The notes: a model not told the origin generated them from the letters alone. Counted from the first letter of the stretch, positions 1 to 11,362 are shown. The stretch: 64,000 nt of DNA from Prochlorococcus sp. AG-459-N19 (GCA_003209375.1 QCRF01000001.1:62001-126000), one strand, 5' to 3'. Made by a program: numbers and translations.

Positions 1-263
1 CAGTAATTGCAGGAGTATTCCTATTAAAGTCTTACAAAAACGCTCTATTTATAAACAAATACGTTCCAGGGGCGAACATCCCTGAAAATATCTTAAATCG
101 TCTTAAAGATGCTAAAGACCCATTACAAGAAGGTGTTCAAATTGCATCTGAACAAGCTCATGATTATATTAAAATCGCAAGTGGTGTTCATCTAATGGCC
201 GTAAAAGCAGAGCATTTAATTCCTGAGATTATTGAAAGAGCAGATCTTAGTCTGGAATATTAA
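1..263 (+). CDS. metF: Methylenetetrahydrofolate reductase, C-terminal part (5' end outside window)
   Basis: Open frame from base 3 to a TAA at 261-263, entering from the left edge, so only about 86 C-terminal residues are visible. The stretch with ASGVHLMAVKAEHLIPEIIERA resembles the C-terminal barrel helix of MetF, where the protein ends shortly after this segment. MetF reduces 5,10-methylene-THF to 5-methyl-THF with FAD and NAD(P)H for methionine synthesis, in the cytoplasm. Its 3' end overlaps the convergent nucleotidyltransferase gene by 17 bases. Catalytic residues lie outside the window, so the call rests on C-terminal resemblance only. Confidence 0.7.
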   Translation, partial: VIAGVFLLKSYKNALFINKYVPGANIPENILNRLKDAKDPLQEGVQIASEQAHDYIKIASGVHLMAVKAEHLIPEIIERADLSLEY

Positions 264-1425
264 TCAGATCAGTACCTAATAATTCTGCCATAGCTTTCTG
301 TTGAGGTGATGGCTCAGTTAAATCAGATCTTCTTGAATCTGCTATTAACCAATCTAAAGATGCATCCTGTAAATCAAAATGATCTCCATTTTTGCCAACA
401 CAATATTTACCAAACACTAACTTATCCATAAGTCTTACACCTTTACCAATTTTAGAATAATCAAAAATAATTGAGTTATCTATAGTTGCCCCCTCGCAAA
501 TGCAACAACTTGGTCCAATCATAGAAGGACCAATAATAGTTGCTCCATCCTCGATCCTAGTCATACCTCCTATATAAACAGGCCCGCTAATATTAACCTT
601 TTCCCAATTAGCCGCTACATTCAAACCGGTAAAAACTCCTGGTTTTATTTCCTTACCTGGTATTTGCACTTGTCTTACCTTACCTTGCAATACATTTCTA
701 ATAGCACTCCAATAATCAGGAACTTTTCCAATATCTACCCATTCAAAATCCATTGGTAATGCAAAAAATGGTAAATCCATTTCAACAAGTTTAGGAAAAA
801 GATCAGCTCCAATATCAAATTTCTCTGCTGAAGGTATGTAATTAAAAATTTCGGGCTCAAAAAGATAAATTCCTGTATTTATAGAGTCACTTAAAGCTTG
901 ATCAACTGTTGGCTTTTCCTGAAAAGCCTTTATTCGACCATTTTCATCAGAAACTACGACACCGTAACTTGATACTTGATCTTTAGTTACCTTCTTTGTT
1001 ATTAAGCTCGCAATCGCTCCTTTCTGCTTATGTTTTTTAACAGCTTGAGTTAAATCTAAATCAACTAAAGCATCACCACATAAAACAACAAAAGTTTCAT
1101 CAAAGAAATTTTGAAAATCCTGAATTTTTTTTAATCCTCCTGCAGATCCCAAAGCATCACCTATTAATTCTCCATCTTCAATCCTTCCTTCAAAACTATA
1201 AGCAATTTCTACTCCAAATCTTTGCCCATCCCTAAAATAATTTTCAATTTCTTCAGCCAGATGAGAAACATTTACCATTATTTCCTTAAAATTATGTTCT
1301 CTTAAAAGTTCCAAAAGGAACTCCATAACAGGTTTTTGCAAAATCGGAATCATTGGTTTCGGAATAACATGCGTAATTGGCTGAACACGTGTGCCTTTAC
1401 CTGCCGCAAGTATCATTGCCTTCAT
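247..1425 (-). CDS. NDP-sugar pyrophosphorylase (mannose-1-phosphate guanylyltransferase-like)
   Basis: 392 residues, ATG start. The N-terminal Rossmann-like nucleotidyltransferase domain (about 1-235) begins with the signature AAGKGTRVQP at 7-16, followed by the KPM motif near 23-25, typical of enzymes joining a sugar-1-phosphate to an NTP. The C-terminal part (about 255-350) has hexapeptide-type I/V-G-x-x repeats (IGGMTRIEDGATIIGPSMIGPS), forming a left-handed beta helix as in GDP-mannose and glucose-1-phosphate pyrophosphorylases. The product should supply an activated sugar for cell-envelope polysaccharide. The exact sugar and nucleotide cannot be read from sequence. It converges on metF with a 17-base overlap, and scpA lies just upstream on the same strand. 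Confidence 0.85.
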   Translation of the reverse strand: MKAMILAAGKGTRVQPITHVIPKPMIPILQKPVMEFLLELLREHNFKEIMVNVSHLAEEIENYFRDGQRFGVEIAYSFEGRIEDGELIGDALGSAGGLKKIQDFQNFFDETFVVLCGDALVDLDLTQAVKKHKQKGAIASLITKKVTKDQVSSYGVVVSDENGRIKAFQEKPTVDQALSDSINTGIYLFEPEIFNYIPSAEKFDIGADLFPKLVEMDLPFFALPMDFEWVDIGKVPDYWSAIRNVLQGKVRQVQIPGKEIKPGVFTGLNVAANWEKVNISGPVYIGGMTRIEDGATIIGPSMIGPSCCICEGATIDNSIIFDYSKIGKGVRLMDKLVFGKYCVGKNGDHFDLQDASLDWLIADSRRSDLTEPSPQQKAMAELLGTDLINIPD

Positions 1426-1472
1426 AAATTCAAAACCATTTTTTAAGATTATACGTTATTACTATGAAGCTT

Positions 1473-2294
1473 CTAAGCAGCCGAGGAAGAGGCATTACTT
1501 ACCTCAAGGTTTTCTATAGGCAATTGAGCTAAGCCACCATCCGGTATTATTCTTTTTATTTGAATTGGACCATATAAGGAATTAATTTGTTTAATTTCAA
1601 TTTTGTTTTCAGATGATAAAAATAATAAAGCCCAAAAAACTCCCAAACGATCTTTATCTAAATCATTTTTTACTACTGTTTGCCATTTCTTGACTAAATA
1701 TTCAAAATCTGTCCATTGTAATGCTTTTTCCCATCCTTCAATAAATTTCCCTAATGCTTTGGTGGTTTCTGGAAGTTTCTCGCGATGAGCTAATGACTTT
1801 ACTTGAGAAATTAAAACCTTATCAGAATATTTTTTATTTCTTTTTCTCTTCATGAGGAGAAGATCTTGGGTTTCTATTACTTCTGCTATTGACTCTAACT
1901 GACTTACAAGTTCTCCCAATGTTGTTGTACGTTTAAGAATTGGTTGTGCAATTGATCTTCTCCTTAGATATTTTTCAGGATATTTTGGAATATCAAATTC
2001 TTTATCAATCCAATCTTGATCATCCAAATCAAATTCATCTTCAAAATCGGAAGAATTTCCTTTAAAAACATCAGATTCCAAAACTTGAGCCTTAAGATTA
2101 ACTAGTACGGAAGCAGCAAAAAACGCTTCGCTAGTCTCAGCTAAATCCTTATGATATGAGATTTGAGTATTTGAAGATTGATTAAAAGTTTGTGAATATT
2201 GCTCTAAAAAACTATCAATTACACTTATTACATCAATATCCCATGGATCAATCTCACCTTTACCTGCGGCGTCTTGAAGAAACTTAATCAACAA
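1473..2294 (-). CDS. scpA: Segregation and condensation protein A (ScpA)
   Basis: 273 residues. ScpA is the kleisin that bridges the SMC dimer with ScpB and helps compact and segregate the chromosome. The N-terminal segment LLIKFLQDAAGKGEIDPWDIDVISVID matches the ScpA helical region that binds the SMC neck. The C-terminal segment (FLSSENKIEIKQ) resembles the winged-helix part that binds the SMC cap. The middle is acidic (EDEFDLDDQDWIDKEFD). The start is TTG at 2294; a second TTG follows immediately. The frame stays open upstream to a stop at 2361-2363 with no ATG or GTG, so the N-terminus is uncertain by a few residues. No scpB is adjacent. Confidence 0.85.
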   Translation of the reverse strand: MLIKFLQDAAGKGEIDPWDIDVISVIDSFLEQYSQTFNQSSNTQISYHKDLAETSEAFFAASVLVNLKAQVLESDVFKGNSSDFEDEFDLDDQDWIDKEFDIPKYPEKYLRRRSIAQPILKRTTTLGELVSQLESIAEVIETQDLLLMKRKRNKKYSDKVLISQVKSLAHREKLPETTKALGKFIEGWEKALQWTDFEYLVKKWQTVVKNDLDKDRLGVFWALLFLSSENKIEIKQINSLYGPIQIKRIIPDGGLAQLPIENLEVSNASSSAA

Positions 2295-2416
2295 TCTAGG
2301 GCCTAATTGTTGCCTATCAGTAGGATTGAAATAAGATATTTTAAAATAGATAAAATCTACTCACAAGATATCTTTAAATTTATTGAATGCCAAACAATAT
2401 TGCATTAATTTAAAAA

Positions 2417-4021
2417 TTATATTGTTGGAGCTTTTAGGATGTCATTTGTTTTAGTTCCTGAAAAAATATTTGTTTTAACAGCACCCTTAACTGCAGTTAA
2501 ATCTCGATCGACCAAATTATTAATAGATGCAATGTAACTTTCAGTAACTAATCTTGGGTACAAACCTATTCCAATAATCGGTAAAAGCAAACAAGCAATA
2601 ATGTAAACTTCCCTTGGCTCTGCATCTATAAGTTTTCGTTCTTCGATTAATTTAGGATTTTCTTTACCAAAGAAAATTTCTCGTAACATTGAAAGCAGAT
2701 AAATAGGAGTAAGTATTACACCGATAGCAGCTAAAGAGGCCATCACCACCCTAAATGGAAGTGTATACACTTCATCAGTAACAAATCCTGTAAATACCAT
2801 CAATTCTGAAACAAATCCACTCATACCAGGCAAAGCCAGGGAAGCCAGGGAGCAAGCAGTCCATAAGGCAAACATAATTCTCATTTTTTGTCCCACACCA
2901 CTCATTTCATCAAGTTTAAGAGTCTTTGTTCTGTCATAGGTAGCACCAACAAGAAAAAACAAACTTGCACCTATTAATCCATGACTAACCATTTGCAGCA
3001 TAGCTCCGCTTGTTCCAAGGCTACTAAAACTACCTATACCAATAAGAACAAAACCCATATGACTTATCGAACTGTATGCAATTTTTCTTTTAAGATTTCT
3101 TTGAGCAAAAGAAGTTAATGCAGCATAAATTATATTGACTACCCCAAGAACTATTAATAATGGGGCAAATTGAGCATGAGCAACGGGTAATAGTTGTGCA
3201 TTAAATCTTAAAAGAGCATATCCTCCCATCTTTAATAAAATTCCAGCTAAAAGCATATGAACAGGAGCTGTAGCCTCTCCATGAGCATCTGGAAGCCAAG
3301 TATGAAGAGGAACTATTGGTAGTTTCACCCCAAATGCAATTAGAAGCCCTACATAACATAATATTTGGAATTTTTGACTAAAATCTTGAGTTGCCAAGTG
3401 AGAAAACTCAAAGTTAGGAATTTCTGTACCATAAAAGCCCATTGCCAATGCTGCAAGAAGAATAAAGATAGAACTACCAGCTGTATAAATAATGAATTTC
3501 GTTGCTGCATATTGTCGATTTTTGCCACCCCATATAGCCAGTAATAAATAAACAGGAATTAACTCAAGTTCCCAAGTTAGAAAGAATAAAAGCATATCTT
3601 GTACTGCAAAAACAGCGATTTGCCCTCCATCCATAACCAATATCAAAAAGAAAAATAACTTTGGTTTGAACTTTACAGGCCATGCAGCAAGAACTGCTAA
3701 AGCAGTTATAAAACTAGTTAATAAAATCAAAGGCATAGACATGCCATCAGCGCCAACAGACCAAGTAAGACCTAAATCAGGGAGCCAACTAATATTTTCT
3801 TTCAATTGAACATTTTCATTACTAATATCAAAGCCATTTATATATGAACCTACAGTTATTAAAAAAGTTATTAATGCAATAGACAATGCAAACCATCTTA
3901 CCTCTTTGCCATCGCCTTTATCTGGGAAAAAAGGTATCACAAATGCACTACCAATTGGAAATAAAATTGAAGCAGATAACCAAGGAAAATTAGACAATCC
4001 AGCTCCCAAAGTTCCCAACAT
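2417..4021 (-). CDS. ndhD: NAD(P)H-quinone oxidoreductase chain 4 (NdhD)
   Basis: 534 residues from ATG at 4021; an upstream TTG at 4057 would add 12 residues, but the ATG gives the usual NdhD length. It is a polytopic thylakoid membrane protein of about 14 helices in the antiporter-like family (Nuo M type). Landmarks are the conserved [16 protein letters not shown] glutamate helix, the [18 protein letters not shown] loop and the lysine helix [14 protein letters not shown]. In NDH-1 it helps pump protons during respiratory and cyclic electron flow. It lies 121 bases downstream of ndhF on the same strand, so the two are probably co-transcribed. The close match to the low-CO2-independent D1 type is inference. 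Confidence 0.95.
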   Translation of the reverse strand: MLGTLGAGLSNFPWLSASILFPIGSAFVIPFFPDKGDGKEVRWFALSIALITFLITVGSYINGFDISNENVQLKENISWLPDLGLTWSVGADGMSMPLILLTSFITALAVLAAWPVKFKPKLFFFLILVMDGGQIAVFAVQDMLLFFLTWELELIPVYLLLAIWGGKNRQYAATKFIIYTAGSSIFILLAALAMGFYGTEIPNFEFSHLATQDFSQKFQILCYVGLLIAFGVKLPIVPLHTWLPDAHGEATAPVHMLLAGILLKMGGYALLRFNAQLLPVAHAQFAPLLIVLGVVNIIYAALTSFAQRNLKRKIAYSSISHMGFVLIGIGSFSSLGTSGAMLQMVSHGLIGASLFFLVGATYDRTKTLKLDEMSGVGQKMRIMFALWTACSLASLALPGMSGFVSELMVFTGFVTDEVYTLPFRVVMASLAAIGVILTPIYLLSMLREIFFGKENPKLIEERKLIDAEPREVYIIACLLLPIIGIGLYPRLVTESYIASINNLVDRDLTAVKGAVKTNIFSGTKTNDILKAPTI

Positions 4022-4142
4022 TTGTGTCGCAAAATGTGTATAAAAATAAGTATTCAATTTAATAAGAAATTTATCTTAGATAAAGTCTAGAAATTTTCTG
4101 TATTTTTTCACCCCAATGGACAGTGAAGACACACAATTGTAA

Positions 4143-6164
4143 TTAAGAAACTTGAGGAGATTGGAAACCAAATATAGCGACTAGTAGAATTACACCTCCA
4201 AAAACAATAAGCGCATAAAATTGAGCCCTACCAGTCTCAAAATATTTTAAACCTTCTCCACTACCTAAAGTTACAAGTCCTGTAAGATTTACAACGCCAT
4301 CAACAACCTTAGAATCAACCTCTAAGACTTCTTTAGCAAGTTTTCTACTGCCTTTAACAAAAAGTTTTTCATTAATATCATCTAGGTACCATTTATTGGA
4401 TAAAAATCGATTGATGCTAGGAAACTTTTCGGCAAATAAAACTGATAAATTAATTTTTTTCACAAAATATGCCTGATAAGCAATAAGGATTCCGGCTGAT
4501 GCAATAACTATTGAAGCAAGTGCTAAAGGCAAAAATTCTTTTAATTCGAAGGCTTTTGCAGCAGTTTCTGCTTCTACAGGATCTAGTAAATTTGCAATTT
4601 TGCTATCCCATGGAAGTCCCATAAAACCAATAATTACAGACGGTACAGCTAGAAATACCAATGGAAATGTCATTGACCAGGGTGACTCATGAATAGAGCC
4701 ATGTTCTTCATGCTCTTCTTCATTTTCATCATCTAGTTTTGCTTTGGAGGCTATTAGAAGCTCTTTTTGCAATTCTTTATTCTCCCCTCTGAAATCTCCT
4801 TCAAATGTCAAGAAATAAAGCCTAAACATGTAAAAAGCAGTCATACCAGCTGTTAGAAGTCCTACAAACCAAAAAGCAGGAAATGATATAAAAGCATTTC
4901 CGAGTATCTCGTCTTTACTCCAAAACCCTGCCAATGGAGGAATTCCACTAATTGCTACACAACCTATTAAAAATGTTGTTGATGTATAAGGCATTTTTTT
5001 TCTTAAACCGCCCATCAATCTCATATCTTGAGCTAATACAGGCTGATGACCAACTACTTCTTCCATAGCATGTATTACTGAACCAGATCCCAAAAATAGC
5101 ATTGCTTTAAAGCACGCATGAGTCACTAAATGAAAAATTCCTGCTACTGGTGCTCCACAACCCATTGCAAGCATCATATACCCAAGCTGAGAAACTGTGC
5201 TATACGCTAAACCTTTTTTTAAATCCATTTGGGTCAAAGCTATAGAGGCTCCTAAAAAACAAGTAATGGTGCCAACTAAAGCAATAATGAACTGAATAGA
5301 GGGGAATATTGAATACAGAGGTTGAAGTCTTGCTACAAGAAATATTCCTGCTGCAACCATTGTTGCAGCATGAATAAGTGCAGAAATAGGTGTAGGTCCT
5401 TCCATCGCATCAGGTAACCACACATGAAGAGGAAACTGAGCAGATTTTGCCATTGGCCCTAAAAACACTAAAAAACAAAGTAGTAAAGCAGCCCAAATGG
5501 GTATCGAATGGTCAGATATTGATTGAGAAATTCCTGTAGCTATTTCATTAAAATCAAAACTATTTGTTGCCCAAAATAGGCCAAGAATTCCTAGTAATAG
5601 TCCAAAGTCCCCCACCCTATTAACAACAAATGCTTTTTGTGCAGCATGTGCAGCTCCATCTCTGTCGTACCAAAAACCAACCAATAAGTAAGAACACATT
5701 CCAACTAATTCCCAGAAAACGTAAATTTCTAATAAATTTGGACTAATTATTAATCCCATCATTGAACTACTAAATAATGCTAAATATGTAAAAAATCTGA
5801 CATAACCCTTGTCATGGGCCATATAACCATGAGAGTAAATCATTACGAGTAAAGTTATTGTGGTAACTAAAGCAAGCATTACACTCCCCAAAGGATCAAG
5901 AACAAAGCCCATTGGAATTGTGAAATCCCCAGCATTGGCCCATACAAATAATTTTTCTACAGATCGATAACCATTAACTTGTTCAATTAAAGCTTTATAA
6001 CTGATTACCGCAGAAATCCCAACGAAAGCTATCAGACCTACAGAAACAATTTCTCTTGAATTATTAATTTTCTTATTAATGCTTATTAGTCCTAAGCCAG
6101 AAAGCACTGCTCCAATAAGTGGAAAAACGGGAATTAACCAGGCAATTTCTGAAGCTTGTGGCAT
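4143..6164 (-). CDS. ndhF: NAD(P)H-quinone oxidoreductase chain 5 (NdhF)
   Basis: 673 residues from ATG at 6164 (protein starts MPQASEIAWLIPVFPLIGA). The frame extends another 28 residues upstream, but that part would overlap the neighbouring gene and does not look like NdhF. The core carries DPLGSVMLALVT, the FWELVGMCSYLLVGFW helix, FPLHVWLPDAMEGPTPISALIHAATMV and FSKDEI-like GFWSKDEILG, all hallmarks of the NuoL/NdhF antiporter-like subunit. The long C-terminal region should contain the lateral helix. A charged insert near 470-500 (KLDDENEEEHEEHGS) is acid- and His-rich. It is the distal proton-pumping subunit of thylakoid NDH-1. It sits directly downstream of the Z-ISO-like gene (34-base gap) and upstream of ndhD. 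Confidence 0.95.
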   Translation of the reverse strand: MPQASEIAWLIPVFPLIGAVLSGLGLISINKKINNSREIVSVGLIAFVGISAVISYKALIEQVNGYRSVEKLFVWANAGDFTIPMGFVLDPLGSVMLALVTTITLLVMIYSHGYMAHDKGYVRFFTYLALFSSSMMGLIISPNLLEIYVFWELVGMCSYLLVGFWYDRDGAAHAAQKAFVVNRVGDFGLLLGILGLFWATNSFDFNEIATGISQSISDHSIPIWAALLLCFLVFLGPMAKSAQFPLHVWLPDAMEGPTPISALIHAATMVAAGIFLVARLQPLYSIFPSIQFIIALVGTITCFLGASIALTQMDLKKGLAYSTVSQLGYMMLAMGCGAPVAGIFHLVTHACFKAMLFLGSGSVIHAMEEVVGHQPVLAQDMRLMGGLRKKMPYTSTTFLIGCVAISGIPPLAGFWSKDEILGNAFISFPAFWFVGLLTAGMTAFYMFRLYFLTFEGDFRGENKELQKELLIASKAKLDDENEEEHEEHGSIHESPWSMTFPLVFLAVPSVIIGFMGLPWDSKIANLLDPVEAETAAKAFELKEFLPLALASIVIASAGILIAYQAYFVKKINLSVLFAEKFPSINRFLSNKWYLDDINEKLFVKGSRKLAKEVLEVDSKVVDGVVNLTGLVTLGSGEGLKYFETGRAQFYALIVFGGVILLVAIFGFQSPQVS

Positions 6165-6198
6165 TTTTAAAAAAATTTTATATTTTGATTTTAAACTG

Positions 6199-6927
6199 TC
6201 AATTGAAAAATTCAGACAAAAGTGATGAATTAAATGTTTTAACAGCAATATTTATATATTGATGAGACCACCAAAGTACGCCTATTGCAATTAAAATGCC
6301 AACTTGAGATAACCTAAAAAATTCTTTAATCTTAAATTCTTGCCTCCCCTCAAGTATCGCCAAGAAAGGGATTATGGAAGTATTTTTTTTAAAATTTTCA
6401 AATTCTTCTCCAAATCTAGTTGCTAATCTCTTGTCGCCATGCCAGATTGCAAAAAGGTGATGCAAAACTAAGCCAATAGATGTTACTAATGTGAATGATG
6501 TACCAATCCATAAAGTATGAGCAAAACACCAAATTATCTGACCAAATGCTTGTGGATGTCTTGTGATTCGCATTATCCCAGTTCCATAGATTCTTACTTT
6601 GGGTTTTAAAACGGAAGGAATTTCTAGCAAATTGTAAGTAGCGGGATATAAAAATAAAAAACTTATTGCAGTTAAGAACCAAACGACCATAAAAACAAAA
6701 TTATTGCCCTGTAAATTCCATAATCTGATTCCGTCATATCTATGAGCTAAAAAATAACTAATCAAGATAATTGCAGATGGCAAACTTAAAAAAACAAAAC
6801 ATAATCGCCATAATCTTGGACCGATAATAGATTCTGCTTTGATTCTTAAAGCAGCTCCCCCACTATGAATGACCGCAAAAATCAAAATTAAAATTAAGAT
6901 GATTAGCGAAGTTTTATGAGTCTCCAT
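6199..6927 (-). CDS. NnrU-family protein, probable 15-cis-zeta-carotene isomerase (Z-ISO)
   Basis: 242 residues, ATG start, with about six hydrophobic helices. It belongs to the NnrU family, which includes plant Z-ISO, the heme-b membrane enzyme that isomerises the 15-cis bond of zeta-carotene between phytoene desaturase (CrtP) and zeta-carotene desaturase (CrtQ). Z-ISO-like landmarks visible are HSG at 21-23, HRYDG at 62-66, TRHPQ at 122-126, AHTLW at 136-140, HH at 156-157 and a GEEFENFKK..TS..PF..I.EGRQ tail region. The histidines are candidates for heme ligands. crtP and crtB lie 2 kb away and crtQ is also in the window, which supports the role. It is divergent from rbcR and upstream of ndhF. 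The specific isomerase role is inferred from family and context. Confidence 0.8.
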   Translation of the reverse strand: METHKTSLIILILILIFAVIHSGGAALRIKAESIIGPRLWRLCFVFLSLPSAIILISYFLAHRYDGIRLWNLQGNNFVFMVVWFLTAISFLFLYPATYNLLEIPSVLKPKVRIYGTGIMRITRHPQAFGQIIWCFAHTLWIGTSFTLVTSIGLVLHHLFAIWHGDKRLATRFGEEFENFKKNTSIIPFLAILEGRQEFKIKEFFRLSQVGILIAIGVLWWSHQYINIAVKTFNSSLLSEFFN

Positions 6928-6951
6928 ATATTTAAATTGTTCAAATAATTT

Positions 6952-6964
6952 TTGTTCTTAACAA
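6952..6964. promoter_or_regulatory. Candidate LysR-type operator between Z-ISO gene and rbcR
   Basis: The dyad TTGTT-CTT-AACAA has T and A 11 bases apart, the T-N11-A pattern of LysR-type regulator sites. It lies 46 bases before the rbcR start and 25 bases before the divergent Z-ISO-like gene. A second dyad, AATGCT-CCTA-AGCATT, follows at 6966-6981, and TATAAG-like sequence follows at about 6987. Such a site would fit RbcR autoregulation with control of the divergent gene. This rests on symmetry and position alone. Confidence 0.4.
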
Positions 6965-7010
6965 GAATGCTCCTAAGCATTAGAATTATAAGAAATTGTA
7001 GGCATAATGG

Positions 7011-7955
7011 ATGCCAGAATTACCATTTACACTCGACCAATTAAGAATATTAAAAGCTATAGCAGCTCAAGGAAGTTTTAAAAAAGCTGCAGATCTCTTA
7101 TATGTAACCCAACCTGCCGTAAGTTTACAAATACAAAATTTAGAAAAACAACTTGAAATCACAATTTTCGACAGAGGCGGTAGGAAGGCTCTATTGACTG
7201 AAGCAGGGAGACTACTACTTGAATATTGTGAAAGAATTTTGAATCAATGCGACGAAGCTTGCAAAGCTATTGAAGATTTAAATAGCTTAAAAGGTGGAAC
7301 TCTTGTCATTGGAGCGAGCCAAACAACGGGTACTTATTTAATGCCGAGAATGATAGGACTATTCAGACAAAAATACCCTGATGTATCCGTTCAACTTCAA
7401 GTCCATAGTACGAGAAGAACTGGTTGGAGTGTGGCCAATGGACAAATTGACCTAGCCATTATTGGCGGACAATTACCTGGAGATTTGGAAAATTTACTAC
7501 AAGTAATTCCATATGCCACTGATGAATTGGCATTAGTTTTACCATCTAAACATCCACTTTCGACCAAAAAAGAGCTTCTAAAAGAAGACTTATACAAATT
7601 AAATTTTGTAACATTAGACTCACAATCTACAACGAGAAAAGTTGTCGACAAACTACTCCAAGACTCTGGGCTTGATATTCAAAGATTAAAAATTGAGATG
7701 GAACTTAACTCTCTTGAAGCAATCAAGAATGCAGTTCAATCAGGATTAGGAGCTTCCTTTTTGCCCGTTGTTTCTATTGAAAGAGAATTATCGGCTGGAA
7801 CAATCCACAAAGCATTCGTTGCTGACTTAGAGGTAAAAAGAGAACTTAAATTAATTACTAATCCGTCAAGATATACATCAAGAGCATCAGAAGTATTTAA
7901 GAAAAACATTCTCCCACAATTTGCTAGTTTAGAAAGCCCTTTGAGGCATATGTAA
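7011..7955 (+). CDS. rbcR: LysR-family transcriptional regulator (RbcR type)
   Basis: 314 residues, ATG start. An N-terminal winged helix-turn-helix occupies about 5-65 ([41 protein letters not shown]), followed by the linker helix and a periplasmic-binding-like effector domain (about 95-300). The N-terminus [14 protein letters not shown] is that of the cyanobacterial and plastid RbcR group, which controls RuBisCO and carbon-concentrating genes in response to carbon metabolites. It is divergent from the Z-ISO-like gene and converges on the DUF3172 gene with six bases between. The window contains no RuBisCO gene, so the target is family knowledge. Confidence 0.85.
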   Translation: MPELPFTLDQLRILKAIAAQGSFKKAADLLYVTQPAVSLQIQNLEKQLEITIFDRGGRKALLTEAGRLLLEYCERILNQCDEACKAIEDLNSLKGGTLVIGASQTTGTYLMPRMIGLFRQKYPDVSVQLQVHSTRRTGWSVANGQIDLAIIGGQLPGDLENLLQVIPYATDELALVLPSKHPLSTKKELLKEDLYKLNFVTLDSQSTTRKVVDKLLQDSGLDIQRLKIEMELNSLEAIKNAVQSGLGASFLPVVSIERELSAGTIHKAFVADLEVKRELKLITNPSRYTSRASEVFKKNILPQFASLESPLRHM

Positions 7956-7961
7956 TTTCGA

Positions 7962-8585
7962 TCAAAACTGAATTGCTTCTCTGTTAATACCTACCCCGCC
8001 ATCTTCAGCTTGTCCATCACCTTTAATTATAAATTTATTTTCATTTACATCAGTCTGATAAACGCACTTAACTATTGGCTTATCTCGTATAGAACCAATA
8101 TAAGCAAAAGTATTCATCCTTTGCTTACATTCTCTTACATCTTCATTACTAATTGCGCCCTCTTTTTGTAGCACTGTCCAATTCTCTCTTCTAATAACAC
8201 ACCCTGGCTGAAGAGCTGGTTGGGTCACAAAACTCGTAGATGGATTCAGAGTCGTATACATTTCAACATCAATTACAAAAGCACTAGCTCCCCATTGTCT
8301 GCAAAATTCAGGATCTGGAACAGCCATATCTAATTGTTGTTGACTTGCTATATTTCCCTGCCCGCCATCAGTTGTACTGGTTATAGCGCTCCCGATACCA
8401 ACTCCTAAAATTAATACTCCAGCGAGTACGGCAATGGTTCCTGTACTAAAGTTGATCTTTTGTTCAGAAGAAGCAGGCAATCTATTGCTTCTTTGACCAT
8501 AAGGTTCCCTATCCTTTGGATTTGGTGGATAATAACTTCTATTTGGGCCTCTTCTTGGCCTTCTATTTGAGGATGATCTATTCAC
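7962..8585 (-). CDS. DUF3172-like membrane-anchored protein
   Basis: 207 residues. GTG start at 8585 overlaps the ndhM stop by four bases (GTGA), so the two are translationally coupled. The first 45 residues are Arg/Pro/Asn-rich and probably disordered and cytoplasmic. One hydrophobic helix follows (about 51-72, [19 protein letters not shown]). The remainder is a soluble domain with three or four Cys ([27 protein letters not shown]) that could form disulfides outside the cytoplasm. It resembles the cyanobacterial family DUF3172, whose function is unknown. Coupling to ndhM suggests, but does not show, a thylakoid link. Confidence 0.7.
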   Translation of the reverse strand: MNRSSSNRRPRRGPNRSYYPPNPKDREPYGQRSNRLPASSEQKINFSTGTIAVLAGVLILGVGIGSAITSTTDGGQGNIASQQQLDMAVPDPEFCRQWGASAFVIDVEMYTTLNPSTSFVTQPALQPGCVIRRENWTVLQKEGAISNEDVRECKQRMNTFAYIGSIRDKPIVKCVYQTDVNENKFIIKGDGQAEDGGVGINREAIQF

Positions 8586-8929
8586 AGCACTTCATTTGTC
8601 TTTGGTAAACCCATTGAATAATTCATTACTCTACAATCAGGGTTATAGCTAAGCTGACCATTTTGAAGCAAAAACTTAATTAAACCTTCAATTTCTGATC
8701 CGATTTTTCGAAGTTCATAATCATCTAAATCCTTTCCTGCTCTCTCTTTTATTAATTCATTGAATTTTTCATTTATTTTGTTTAGAGAATCTTCGTTCCA
8801 AATAAATTCGTTATCAGGATCTAAATCAAGAGTTAGTTTATTGGGATGGAACTTTAATTCCTTATCTACCACTTCGGCAGTAAAAATTCTTACATGCCTA
8901 GTAGTCGATTTTAAAAGCATTTTTTCCAT
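8582..8929 (-). CDS. ndhM: NAD(P)H-quinone oxidoreductase subunit M (NdhM)
   Basis: 115 residues, ATG at 8929; a second in-frame ATG three codons on ([13 protein letters not shown]) is an alternative. NdhM is a small soluble subunit of the cyanobacterial and plastid NDH-1 hydrophilic arm. The sequence has the family features: N-terminal HVRIFTAEV, central [11 protein letters not shown] and C-terminal [17 protein letters not shown]. It has no membrane segment. It overlaps the downstream DUF3172-like gene by four bases and is divergent from crtP, 90 bases away. Together with ndhD, ndhF and ndhO it gives four NDH-1 subunits in this window. Confidence 0.93.
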   Translation of the reverse strand: MEKMLLKSTTRHVRIFTAEVVDKELKFHPNKLTLDLDPDNEFIWNEDSLNKINEKFNELIKERAGKDLDDYELRKIGSEIEGLIKFLLQNGQLSYNPDCRVMNYSMGLPKTNEVL

Positions 8930-8977
8930 AATTTTACGAAATAATCAACGAAAAAAACTATTATGTTCTAACTTTAA

Positions 8978-10420
<1,443 letters not shown>

Positions 10421-10453
10421 CCTTCTCAAACCATTATATTTAGCTAAAACTTT

Positions 10454-11362
10454 TTGAAAAATTCAATTTCTCAACTAGATCAAGCATATGAGATATGCCG
10501 AAAGGAAACTCAACAATGGGCTAAAACCTTTTACTTGGGAACTCTTCTATTACCTCAAGAAAAGAGAAGAGCTATTTGGGCTATCTATGTATGGTGTAGA
10601 AGAACAGATGAAATAATGGATAGCGTAGAAGCCTCAACTAAATCGCAAGATGAGCTTTCAGACAATCTGGATGAATGGGAAGAAAATACTAAAAATGTTT
10701 TTAAAGGGAATATTAAATCTGAATTAGACTCAGTTTTATTAGATACAATCGAGAAATATCCCCAAAGTATTCAACCTTATCTGGATATGATAGATGGCCA
10801 GAGAATGGATTTGAATAAATTTAGATACAAAGATTTTAATGAATTAAAACTTTATTGTTATAGGGTCGCAGGGACTGTTGGTTTAATGACTCAAAATGTA
10901 ATGGGGATTGATAGTGCTTATACATCAGCCCCATGGAGTGCCATGCCTGATCCCTCCGAAGCAGCTATAGCTCTAGGCATTGCCAACCAATTAACAAATA
11001 TATTAAGGGATGTAGGAGAAGATAGACACAGAGGGAGGATTTATCTCCCACAAGCGGATATTGAAAAATTTAACTATTCTGAAGAAGAACTTTTAGAAGG
11101 AAGAATAAACAAGCAGTGGAAAGCACTGATGAACTTTCAATTAAAAAGAGCTCGAGAATGGTTCCAAAAGTCTGAAGAAGGTATTAAGTGGCTATCTTCT
11201 GACGCAAGATGGCCAGTATGGACTTCTTTACGTCTTTATAGAGGAATACTAGATTCTATTGAAAGACTAGATTATGATGTTTTTAATAATAGAGCTTTTG
11301 TAAAAAATTCAGTAAAAGCTCTTGAGATTCCAATATCTTTTTTAATTTCTCGGATTAAGTAA
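10454..11362 (+). CDS. crtB: 15-cis-phytoene synthase
   Basis: 302 residues, TTG start at 10454. Phytoene synthase condenses two geranylgeranyl diphosphates to 15-cis-phytoene. Both aspartate-rich motifs that bind magnesium diphosphate are present: DEIMD at 52-56 and DVGED at 186-190, the second within NQLTNILRDVGEDRHRGRIYLP. The YCYRVAGTVGLM helix near 134-145 is also typical. It forms an operon with crtP. Its stop at 11360-11362 directly abuts the stop of the convergent RRM gene, so no room for a separate terminator exists between them. Confidence 0.95.
   Translation: MKNSISQLDQAYEICRKETQQWAKTFYLGTLLLPQEKRRAIWAIYVWCRRTDEIMDSVEASTKSQDELSDNLDEWEENTKNVFKGNIKSELDSVLLDTIEKYPQSIQPYLDMIDGQRMDLNKFRYKDFNELKLYCYRVAGTVGLMTQNVMGIDSAYTSAPWSAMPDPSEAAIALGIANQLTNILRDVGEDRHRGRIYLPQADIEKFNYSEEELLEGRINKQWKALMNFQLKRAREWFQKSEEGIKWLSSDARWPVWTSLRLYRGILDSIERLDYDVFNNRAFVKNSVKALEIPISFLISRIK

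Noticed and set aside
6121..6248. Longer ndhF start (28 extra residues)
   Set aside because: The extra residues would overlap the Z-ISO-like gene. The ATG at 6164 gives the normal NdhF beginning.
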